Under the pieces are notes generated by a model. It was given only the letters and a program-made list of their open reading frames with translations, did no database searches and was not told the DNA's origin. From Spirochaetota bacterium (lineage in GTDB: Bacteria; Spirochaetota; Spirochaetia; Treponematales; Breznakiellaceae): a DNA stretch of 8,283 bases. The first letter of the stretch is position 1; the number at the start of each line of letters is the position of its first letter. A program made the translations under genes and the position numbers. The stretch spans positions 1-8,283 of the forward strand of contig JAEXTK010000083.1 of assembly GCA_023406985.1 (NCBI GenBank), read 5' to 3'. Below are positions 1-6,190 of the stretch, piece after piece.

Positions 1-56
1 TGGTCGGTCTATGGCGGCCGACGGGCCGCCTTCTCCGTCCGTGGACTTCGTTGCGA

Positions 57-144
57 GGGGGAGCAGTAATCTTGCGGCGCGCCTTCGCGCGGGAATGCAA
101 GAAACGCGCGCGTTTCTTGGATCACCGGCTTAAGGCGCTCCCCC
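57..144. repeat. Structured intergenic region downstream of glgC with nested inverted repeats
   Basis: An 8-bp perfect inverted repeat, GGGGGAGC at 57-64 and GCTCCCCC at 137-144, encloses the whole space after glgC; its right arm ends two bases from the glgC stop codon. Inside it, GCGCCTT at 79-85 can pair with AAGGCGC at 132-138, and a local hairpin GCGCG-CCTT-CGCGC occupies 77-90. A separate 22-nt palindrome lies at 98-119. Not all of these pairings can form together, because 77-90 competes with 79-85/132-138. A further hairpin, GGCGGCC-GACG-GGCCGCC, lies outside at 13-30. No convincing coding frame was found in 1-145: the short open frames running in from the left edge end at 67-69 or near the glgC stop and match nothing I recognise. 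Confidence 0.5.
98..119 (-). terminator. Likely glgC terminator (perfect 22-nt palindrome)
   Basis: A perfect self-complementary sequence begins CAAGAAACGCG and continues with its exact reverse complement. It starts 27 bases past the glgC stop codon. As RNA it folds into a stem of about nine pairs with a CGCG loop. Read on the minus strand, the 3' arm is T-rich (GTTTCTTG), but no clean run of T follows the stem, so it is a non-canonical intrinsic terminator at best. Because it is symmetrical it could also stop transcription entering from the left. Confidence 0.45.
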
Positions 145-145
145 G

Positions 146-1420
146 CTAGATAACGGTTCCCGGATAGAGCACCGCGTTCTTGGGGATGACGATGATGCCG
201 TCCACGACGTGGTAGTTGCCGAAGTCTCCGTCTTGCCGGACCAGGTCGTCGATGCCGATGCGGCAGCCTTCGCCGATGCGGGCGTTCTTGTCGATGATGG
301 CGCCCTTCGCGATGGTCCCCTTGCCGATGCCGATGTCGGGGACGCGGCCCTCGGCGTTGAGGCGGCGCTGGTCCTCGGTCTCGTAGTAGTCGGCGCCCAT
401 GCAGACCACCCCGTTGAGGCTGGCGCCGGACTCGATGATGGTGCGGATGCCGACGATCGAATTGGAAATCGATGCGTTCGTGATGATGCAGCCCTCGCCG
501 GCGATGGACTGGTTCATATTGCTGAAGTTCATCTTGGAGGGCGGCAAGTTGCGCATATGGGTGTAGATCGGGGCGTTCTCGTCGTAGAAATCGAACTTCG
601 GTTTGAGGCTCGTGAGGTCGAGGTTCGCCTCGTAGAAGTTCTTGATGGTTCCGATGTCTTCCCAGTAGCCGTCGAAGATGTACGCGTTGACCTTGAGCTT
701 GCCGATGGCCGCGGGTATGACTTCCTTTCCGAAGTCGGGGAGGTCGTTCGCGAGGCACTCCTCCATGGCCGCGGCGTTGAAGATGTAGATGCCCATGGAG
801 GCGAGGTAATCCTTGCCCTTGGTGCGCCGTTCCTCTTGCAGCTCCGCGGGAATCTTGAAGTCGGAGATGTCCCGGTCCTTGCTCGGTTTTTCCAGGAACT
901 CGGTGATCTCGTTCTTCTTGTTCGCCTTGAGGATGCCGAGTTGGGTGGTCTCTTCCTTGGTGACCGCCGTGCAGGCGATGGAGACCGCGGCCCCCGATTC
1001 GACGTGCTTGCGGTACAGGTCGGCCAGGTCCATGCGGTACAGCTGGTCCCCGGAGAGGATCATGTAGTGGGAGGGGTTCTGGGTGCGGAAATGGATGAAG
1101 TTCTTGCGGACGGCGTCGGCCGTGCCCTCGTACCAGCCCGAATGCTCGAAGGTCTGTTCGGCGGCGAGGATCTCCACGAAGCCTTGGGAGAAGGAATCGA
1201 ACATGTACGTATGCGCGAGGTGCATGTGGAGCGAGGCGGAGTTGAACTGGGTGAGGATATACACTTTCCGGATGCCGGAATTGATGCAGTTGGAGATGGG
1301 TATATCGACGAGCCGGTACTTGCCGCCGAAGGGCACCGCGGGCTTGGCCCGCGCCTTCGTGAGCGGATAGAGGCGCGTCCCCTTGCCGCCGCCCAGTACG
1401 ATCGAAAGCACCTTTTGCAT
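146..1420 (-). CDS. glgC: Glucose-1-phosphate adenylyltransferase (ADP-glucose pyrophosphorylase)
   Basis: Catalyses ATP + glucose-1-phosphate to ADP-glucose + PPi, the committed step of bacterial glycogen synthesis, in the cytoplasm. The 424-residue protein is full length for the family. The N-terminal nucleotidyltransferase domain has the signature GGGKGTRL (10-17) and the KARAKPAVP segment (22-30), where family members bind substrates and the allosteric activator. SGDQLYRMD (123-131) holds catalytic aspartates, FLEKP (175-179) is the sugar-phosphate site, and YWEDIGTI (252-259) is conserved. Residues from about 300 to the end form the left-handed beta-helix, with repeated I/V-G hexapeptides. 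The ATG at 1418-1420 is well supported by a Shine-Dalgarno sequence and begins directly with the expected MQKVLSIVLGGG. Stop is TAG at 146-148. The gene is monocistronic as far as visible and divergent from the mrfA-like helicase; no other glycogen gene is in the window. Confidence 0.97.
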   Translation of the reverse strand: MQKVLSIVLGGGKGTRLYPLTKARAKPAVPFGGKYRLVDIPISNCINSGIRKVYILTQFNSASLHMHLAHTYMFDSFSQGFVEILAAEQTFEHSGWYEGTADAVRKNFIHFRTQNPSHYMILSGDQLYRMDLADLYRKHVESGAAVSIACTAVTKEETTQLGILKANKKNEITEFLEKPSKDRDISDFKIPAELQEERRTKGKDYLASMGIYIFNAAAMEECLANDLPDFGKEVIPAAIGKLKVNAYIFDGYWEDIGTIKNFYEANLDLTSLKPKFDFYDENAPIYTHMRNLPPSKMNFSNMNQSIAGEGCIITNASISNSIVGIRTIIESGASLNGVVCMGADYYETEDQRRLNAEGRVPDIGIGKGTIAKGAIIDKNARIGEGCRIGIDDLVRQDGDFGNYHVVDGIIVIPKNAVLYPGTVI

Positions 1421-1424
1421 GTTG

Positions 1425-1433
1425 TTCCTCCCT
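1425..1433 (-). promoter_or_regulatory. glgC ribosome binding site
   Basis: On the minus strand AGGGAGGAA lies four bases before the glgC ATG. It is the strongest Shine-Dalgarno sequence in the window and fixes the glgC start. The divergent helicase gene, by contrast, has none. Confidence 0.8.
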
Positions 1434-1476
1434 GTGAGCCGAGTGCCTGACGGGACCGGGAGCCGTCGCCCCAGGC

Positions 1477-1495
1477 CGTAACGTCGTCCGTTACG
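1477..1495. promoter_or_regulatory. Inverted repeat at the predicted glgC transcription start (possible operator)
   Basis: CGTAACG-TCGTC-CGTTACG is a perfect 7-bp inverted repeat with a 5-base spacer. An overlapping alternative, GTCGT-CCGTT-ACGAC at 1483-1497, competes for the same bases. The start point predicted from the glgC promoter is near 1492, inside the repeat. It could be a repressor operator at +1 or a hairpin at the 5' end of the glgC mRNA. I do not recognise the motif as a site for a known regulator. Confidence 0.45.
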
Positions 1496-1498
1496 ACG

Positions 1499-1527
1499 AG
1501 TATAGGCCCGCTCGAACGATCTGTCGA
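1499..1527 (-). promoter_or_regulatory. glgC sigma-70-type promoter
   Basis: On the minus strand TCGACA (1527-1522) and TATACT (1504-1499) are separated by exactly 17 bases. Each matches the consensus TTGACA/TATAAT at five of six positions. The predicted start near 1492 gives a leader of about 70 bases before the glgC ATG, with room for the ribosome binding site and the inverted repeat. Confidence 0.65.
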
Positions 1528-1530
1528 CAC

Positions 1531-1559
1531 TTTACGTCCGGCGAGCGGCGGGTTAGTAT
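1531..1559 (+). promoter_or_regulatory. Weak candidate promoter for the mrfA-like helicase
   Basis: TTTACG (1531-1536), a 17-base spacer and TAGTAT (1554-1559) match the sigma-70 consensus at four of six positions each. The implied start near 1566 is only about three bases before the ATG, so the transcript would be almost leaderless. This agrees with the absence of any Shine-Dalgarno sequence before the ATG. Its -35 sits beside the divergent glgC -35. Confidence 0.35.
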
Positions 1560-1568
1560 CCCTCCCGT

Positions 1569-4121
1569 ATGGAACGCACCGAAGCCCTCGATAGGATCCT
1601 GGCCGACCCCGCCTTCGCGCCCTACATCGTGCACAATCGGGTGCTGAAGGCGACCGAGGGCGACTACGCGCCGTTCCCCGATGACCTGGACCCCCGCATC
1701 GCTTCTTCGCTCCGGGCCAAGGGGATCGACCGGCTCTATTCGCACCAAGCCGCGGTGTGGGACGCCGCGCGCGGCCGCAAGCACGTCGTCGTGGTCACGC
1801 CGACCGCGTCCGGCAAGACCCTCTGCTACAACCTGCCGACCCTGCAGGCCCTGCTGGAGGACGAGACGGCGCGGGCCCTCTACCTCTTCCCGACCAAGGC
1901 CCTCTCCCAGGACCAGCAGGCCGAGCTCAACGAACTCGTGCTGGGTGAGGCCGCGTCAAGCGGCCGATCCGAAGGCGGGGAGGCCGCGTCAAGCGGCCGA
2001 TCCGAAGGAGAGACCTCCAAAGGAGGTCGAACCGAAGGCGGTGAGACCGCCGTAGGCGGTCGATCGGTGCCTGGTGCTCCCAAACGGCCGGCCTTGCCGG
2101 TGAAGGTGTGCACCTACGACGGCGATACGCCCGATTCGCTCCGCACGGCGGCGCGGGACTCGGGGCGGATCGTCGTGTCCAACCCCGACATGCTCCACGC
2201 CGGCATCCTCCCGAACCATCCCAAGTGGATCAAGTTCTTCTCGCGCCTCCGCTACGTCGTGGTGGACGAGGCGCACGCCTACCGCGGCGTCTTCGGGAGC
2301 CACGTCGCGAACGTCCTGCGCCGCCTCAAGCGCATCGCCGCCTTCTACGGCGCGAATCCCACGTTCATCCTCTGCTCCGCCACCGTCGGCAACCCCCGGG
2401 AGCTCGCCGAGATGCTCATAGAGGACGAGGTGGTCCTCGTCGGCGAGTCGGGCGCGCCTCGGGGCGAGAAGCGGGTCATCCTCTACAATCCGCCGCTCGT
2501 GGACGCGGTGCAGGGCATCCGGCGCAGCGTCATGACCGAGAGCCAGCGGTGGGCGCTCGCCTTCCTCCGCGCGGGGATCAAGACCATCCTCTTCGCCCAT
2601 TCGCGCGTCAGGACCGAAGTGGTCGCCTCGTACGTGAACGAGGCGCTCGCCAACCTCTACACGGATAATTCGAGGATCCGGGTCGAAGCCTACCGGGGCG
2701 GCCTCCTGCCCAACGAACGGCGGGAGATCGAGCGGGGTCTCCGCGACGGTTCCATCCAGGGCGTCGTCTCCACGAACGCCCTGGAACTGGGCATCGATAT
2801 CGGCGGCCTGGACGCGTCGGTCGTCGCGGGTTTCCCCGGCTCCTTCAACTCCTTCTGGCAGCAGGCGGGCCGCGCGGGGCGGCGGGGCGGCGTGTCGGTG
2901 GCGGTCTTCGTGGCGTCCTCTTCCCCGCTCGACCAGTTCGTGGCGCGGAACCCCGACTGGTTCTTCGAGCGGCCCTCGGAAGAGGCCCGGCTCGACGCCG
3001 ACAATCCGTACATCCTCACCGACCACGCCAAGTGCGCGGCCTTCGAGCTGCCCTTCCGGACGGACGAGCGTTTCGGGAGCGATATCGAGGGCGTGCTTTC
3101 GTATCTGGAGGAGGACGGCGTCGTGCGCCGTACCGGCCAGAAATGGCACTGGGCCGACCGGTCGTATCCTGCGGAGGGGATCAGCCTCCGCTCGGCGACC
3201 GCGGACAACGTGGTCATCGTGGACGCGACCAAGGGGCGGAACGCCGTCATCGGCGAGATGGACCGGCCGAGCGCCAAGGAACTGGTATTCAAGAACGCCG
3301 TCTACATCCACCGCGGGCGGCAGTACCTGGTGCGCTCCCTGGACATCGAGAACCGGCGGTGCGAGGTGGAGGAGTCCGACGTCAACTACTTCACCGACGG
3401 CCTCGTGAAGACGGACATCAAGCCGCTCACCGAGGACGAGACCTTCGCGTACGCGGCGGGCGGCCGGAGCGCGGCCCGCGCCGTGCTCGGCGACGCCCTC
3501 GTGCGGTCCCAGGTGGCCAAGTTCAAGAAGATCCGCTTCCACACCCACGAGAACGTGGGCTACGGCGACATCGACCTGCCCGAAGAGGAGATGCAGACGC
3601 GGGCCTTGGCCTTCCTCTTCCCCCCGGACTCGGCGGGCGGCGAGGCGCTCGCCGAGTTCGACGAGGCGCGGGTGGGCGCGGCCCTGGGCGGTTTCGGAAG
3701 CCTCGTCAAGCGCATCGCGCCCATGTACCTCCTCTGCGATTCCCGCGACATCGGCGTTGCGGAGCGGGTGCGCGATCCCCACTTCGGCGTGAGCGCGGTC
3801 TACGTCTACGACAAATACCCGGGCGGCACCGGCCTCTCCGAGGCCCTCGCGCGGCGGGCGGAGGAACTCTTCCGCGCGGCCCTGGACGCCGTGCGCGCGT
3901 GTCCCTGCGACGGGGGTTGTCCCTCCTGCATCGGGGCCCAGGCCGCGGAGATAGAGTACGAGGCCGAGGCCGCGGGGGCTGCGGCCGGGCCGGCGGCGTT
4001 CCCCGGTGAGGCGGGGGCGGCTGGGCCTGCGCACCCGGGAGCGGAGGCGGCGGGCGCAGGCGGACCGAGCGGCAAGGCCGCCGTCGTCCGCTTCCTTTCG
4101 GCGCTCGTTTCTCCCGCGTAG
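1569..4121 (+). CDS. mrfA: MrfA/YprA-type DEAH-box helicase with C-terminal zinc module (DUF1998/MZB)
   Basis: Superfamily 2 ATP-dependent DNA helicase. The B. subtilis relative MrfA (YprA) is a 3'-5' helicase acting with the nuclease MrfB in repair of mitomycin C damage; that role here is inferred. Visible in order: Q-like LYSHQAAV (57-64), Walker A TPTASGKT (77-84), FPTKALSQDQ (107-116), TYDGDTP (182-188), DEAH (233-236), SAT (270-272), FAHSR, YRGGLLPNERRE, TNALELGIDIGG and motif VI QQAGRAGRR (431-439). The C-terminal cluster CPCDGGCPSC has Cys at 778, 780, 784 and 787. At 850 residues it is about 100 longer than typical YprA. Most of the excess is a repeat insert at about 127-168 and an Ala/Gly-rich tail at about 797-836 before the final helix. 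The ATG has no Shine-Dalgarno sequence, but the N-terminus (IVHNRVLKATEG) sits where homologues begin. It converges on the histidine kinase gene with an 11-base gap. Confidence 0.9.
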   Translation: MERTEALDRILADPAFAPYIVHNRVLKATEGDYAPFPDDLDPRIASSLRAKGIDRLYSHQAAVWDAARGRKHVVVVTPTASGKTLCYNLPTLQALLEDETARALYLFPTKALSQDQQAELNELVLGEAASSGRSEGGEAASSGRSEGETSKGGRTEGGETAVGGRSVPGAPKRPALPVKVCTYDGDTPDSLRTAARDSGRIVVSNPDMLHAGILPNHPKWIKFFSRLRYVVVDEAHAYRGVFGSHVANVLRRLKRIAAFYGANPTFILCSATVGNPRELAEMLIEDEVVLVGESGAPRGEKRVILYNPPLVDAVQGIRRSVMTESQRWALAFLRAGIKTILFAHSRVRTEVVASYVNEALANLYTDNSRIRVEAYRGGLLPNERREIERGLRDGSIQGVVSTNALELGIDIGGLDASVVAGFPGSFNSFWQQAGRAGRRGGVSVAVFVASSSPLDQFVARNPDWFFERPSEEARLDADNPYILTDHAKCAAFELPFRTDERFGSDIEGVLSYLEEDGVVRRTGQKWHWADRSYPAEGISLRSATADNVVIVDATKGRNAVIGEMDRPSAKELVFKNAVYIHRGRQYLVRSLDIENRRCEVEESDVNYFTDGLVKTDIKPLTEDETFAYAAGGRSAARAVLGDALVRSQVAKFKKIRFHTHENVGYGDIDLPEEEMQTRALAFLFPPDSAGGEALAEFDEARVGAALGGFGSLVKRIAPMYLLCDSRDIGVAERVRDPHFGVSAVYVYDKYPGGTGLSEALARRAEELFRAALDAVRACPCDGGCPSCIGAQAAEIEYEAEAAGAAAGPAAFPGEAGAAGPAHPGAEAAGAGGPSGKAAVVRFLSALVSPA
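1944..2067 (+). repeat. Four-unit tandem palindromic repeat inserted in frame in mrfA
   Basis: Four hairpins are joined by a near-constant linker like CGATCCGAAGG. Stems: GGCCGC-GTCAA-GCGGCC at 1949-1965; the same at 1982-1998; GACCTCC-AAA-GGAGGTC at 2012-2028; GACCGCC-GTA-GGCGGTC at 2045-2061. Unit spacing is 33, 30 and 33 bases, always a multiple of three, so the frame stays open. The array encodes a hydrophilic repeat of the type E-(A/T)-(A/S)-x-x-G-R-(S/T)-E-G. Stem sequences differ between units but pairing is retained; for example T2016-A2024 corresponds to G2049-C2057. The insert lies between the helicase motifs FPTKALSQDQ and TYDGDTP, probably in a surface loop. I do not recognise the repeat family. 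Confidence 0.85.
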
Positions 4122-4134
4122 AGCGGGCTCCGCT
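4122..4134. terminator. Small hairpin between convergent stop codons
   Basis: AGCGG-GCT-CCGCT lies between the mrfA stop (4119-4121) and the histidine kinase stop (4133-4135). The stem is only five pairs and no T-run follows on either strand. It is the only candidate for separating the two convergent genes locally; real termination may be Rho-dependent or further downstream. Confidence 0.2.
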
Positions 4135-6190
4135 AGAGGGCGCCGGGCGCGCGGAGCCGGACGGCGAAACCGTCCGAACGGGAAAAGGAGACGCTGCCGC
4201 CGAGCTGGGCGGATAGGCTCCGTACGAGGCTGAAGCCGAGCGAAGGAGATGCCGCCGGGTCCACGCAGGCCGGTAGGCCGACGCCGTTGTCCTTGACCTC
4301 GAGCACCAAGGAAAGCCCGTCGCGCGTGAGCGTGACGACGACCGCGCGGGCCTCCGGGCCGTCGGCGGAGCGGGGGAAGGCGTACTTCACCGAATTGGTG
4401 ATGAGCTCGTTGACGATGAGGCCGAGGGGCAGGGCTTTTTCCGGGGATGCCGCCGCCGCCTCCGCGCGGACGGTTATGGCGATGCCGGAGCGGGCGGCCG
4501 TCTCCGAAAGGTTGCCGACCAGGCTCTCCAGGTACTCGCCGAGGTCGACCGCGGCGAGGTCTTCCCGTTGGTAGAGGAGTTCGTGGATGGCGGCCATGGA
4601 CAGGATGCGGTCCTGGCTCGAGCGGAAGAGATCGGCGTCGGCCTCGTCCCGCACGTAGAGCGACTGGAGGTTGAGCAGGCTCGCCATGATCTGGAGGTTG
4701 TTCTTCACCCGGTGGTGGACCTCGCGGAGGAGGACTTCCTTTTCCGCGAGCGACCGCGCGACGCGATCCTCGGCGAGCCTCCGCTCGGTGACGTCGATGA
4801 CGATGGAATAGAGGCGCCGTTCCCCTTCCCATTCCACCGGACTCGAATAGACCTCCACGTCGCGGATCTCCCCGTCCGCCAGGCGGTGGCGGAAATGGAA
4901 GTGGCTGCGCCGCTCCTCCTCGGCCGCCTCCATCTCCACCGCGATCTCGGCGCGGGACAGCGTGTTGATGTCGAAGATATTCATGTCGAGCAGCCGGTCG
5001 CGCGGGTAGCCGTAGAAGGAGGCGGCGGCGGGATTGGAGTCCACGATCCTGCCGGTCCCTCCGTCTATGATGAGCGTCGGCGCCTTGTTCCAGACGAAGA
5101 GTCCGCGGTATTTCTCCTCGCTCCTCCTGAGGTCTTCTTCCCGCTCCGCGACGCGCTCCGCCATGTGGCCGAAGGCCTCGCCGATCTCGCGGAACTCCCG
5201 CCACGAATCGGACTCCGTCGCCGTGGCGAACCAGGACCCCCGTTCCACCTCCCTGATGCGGCCGAGCAGCTCGTCGAGGCGGAACGCGAAGGCGCGGCGA
5301 GCGAGGGAGACGAAGACGGCCGCGGCGATGATGAGGGCTCCGATGAGGGCGGCGAAGCGGTAGATGAAGGCGACGGAGAGGCTGGAGGCGGCGGCGAGAT
5401 CGCGATAATAGATCACCGCCCAATCGGTACCGGGGATGGGAGAACCGGCCGTGATGTACGTCTGGCCGTCGCGGACGATCCGACGCAGCTTTCCCCCGAC
5501 CGAGGACCGGAGTTCCGCGTTGAGGCCTTCCATCTGGCGCTCGTAGACCCGCCGCTCTTCGGTGTGGGCGATGTAGACGCCGGCTTGGTCGACGATCGCG
5601 ACCTGGTCCTCGGTCGAGAAGCGGAGCGGGCGCAGGAACGCCGAGAGGGTGTCGAGTTCGAGGATGGCGACGACGGCGAGGTCCGCTTCGGCCCGGACGA
5701 CCGCCGCGTCGACGCCGCCGGTGGCGGGATTCACGAAGGGCGTGGAGAGCCGCGTCCGGCCCGGCGCGGCTTCCCGCATGAACGAGCGCCGGGAGACGCC
5801 CGCCCCCGCCGCCGCCGCCCCCCCGGGGGCGGCGGCGATGACGCGACGCTCCGCGTCGAGGAGCACGATGGATCGTATGCCCCCGGCGCTTTCTTGGGCC
5901 GCGGCGAGGAAGATCTCCGCGTGCTCACGCGCGTGGGGGGAGCGGAAGAGGACGGAGAGGCTCTCCGCGAGCCGCTGCGGGCCCGCGACGTAGCGTCCGG
6001 CTTCGGCGACCGCGCTCCGCATGCTCACCGTCGTCGCGTTCTTGACGTCTTCGCGGAAGCCGGAGACGAGGAGGACGGCGCCGAGGGCGCCGAAGAGCAC
6101 GACGGGGGCCACCGCGAGCGCGAGGTAGGAGGACAGCAGGAAGGCGAGCAGGCTCCCCCCGACGCGGAGGGGCGGGCCGGAGGTTCTCAT
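4133..6190 (-). CDS. Membrane sensor histidine kinase (Cache-like, HAMP, PAS, HisKA_2, HATPase)
   Basis: The 685-residue protein has a membrane segment at about 12-42, an extracytoplasmic region of about 230 residues with a double-Cache-like look, a second membrane segment at about 273-296 and a HAMP-type linker to about 350. A PAS domain follows (about 365-475, ending in the typical VIDVTERR), then the dimerisation/phosphoacceptor motif EVHHRVKNNLQ (490-500; likely phosphorylated H493), typical of HisKA_2/HWE-related kinases. The ATPase domain has the N box NELITNSVKYAF (594-605), G1 DNGVGLP (634-640) and a GFSLV segment (652-656). All catalytic motifs look intact. Its ATG overlaps the TGA of the upstream binding-protein gene (ATGA), so the two are probably translated together. 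No response regulator is in the window, so its partner is unknown. Ligand and output cannot be deduced from sequence. Confidence 0.92.
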   Translation of the reverse strand: MRTSGPPLRVGGSLLAFLLSSYLALAVAPVVLFGALGAVLLVSGFREDVKNATTVSMRSAVAEAGRYVAGPQRLAESLSVLFRSPHAREHAEIFLAAAQESAGGIRSIVLLDAERRVIAAAPGGAAAAGAGVSRRSFMREAAPGRTRLSTPFVNPATGGVDAAVVRAEADLAVVAILELDTLSAFLRPLRFSTEDQVAIVDQAGVYIAHTEERRVYERQMEGLNAELRSSVGGKLRRIVRDGQTYITAGSPIPGTDWAVIYYRDLAAASSLSVAFIYRFAALIGALIIAAAVFVSLARRAFAFRLDELLGRIREVERGSWFATATESDSWREFREIGEAFGHMAERVAEREEDLRRSEEKYRGLFVWNKAPTLIIDGGTGRIVDSNPAAASFYGYPRDRLLDMNIFDINTLSRAEIAVEMEAAEEERRSHFHFRHRLADGEIRDVEVYSSPVEWEGERRLYSIVIDVTERRLAEDRVARSLAEKEVLLREVHHRVKNNLQIMASLLNLQSLYVRDEADADLFRSSQDRILSMAAIHELLYQREDLAAVDLGEYLESLVGNLSETAARSGIAITVRAEAAAASPEKALPLGLIVNELITNSVKYAFPRSADGPEARAVVVTLTRDGLSLVLEVKDNGVGLPACVDPAASPSLGFSLVRSLSAQLGGSVSFSRSDGFAVRLRAPGAL

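Noticed and set aside
13..30. Hairpin GGCGGCC-GACG-GGCCGCC considered as another copy of the mrfA hairpin family
   Set aside because: It shares GCGGCCGA with the array but lacks the CCGAAGG linker and the unit layout; the match is short and GC-rich.
1..145. Possible 3' end of a plus-strand gene converging on glgC
   Set aside because: The frames entering from the left edge are short, give no recognisable sequence, and cannot be distinguished from chance in high-GC DNA without upstream sequence.
209..1450. A 413-codon plus-strand open frame opposite glgC
   Set aside because: It is the antisense shadow of an unmistakable GlgC; no domain or ribosome binding site supports it.
1514..1527. A partial match to the Bacillus-type SOS box (CGAAC...TCG) in the glgC/mrfA spacer
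   Set aside because: At least three core positions differ and the sequence is not a good dyad; it also overlaps the glgC -35 and spacer. Not enough to call a LexA site.
1944..2067. The repeat array considered as a CRISPR array
   Set aside because: Units are contiguous 30-33-base hairpins without unique spacers, inside an open reading frame, and no cas genes are present.
1989..5423. A very long minus-strand open frame (about 1,140 codons) antisense to mrfA and overlapping the kinase gene
   Set aside because: It is Arg/Pro/Gly-rich with no recognisable domain and lies opposite or out of frame with two well-supported genes; such frames are common where third positions are nearly all G or C.
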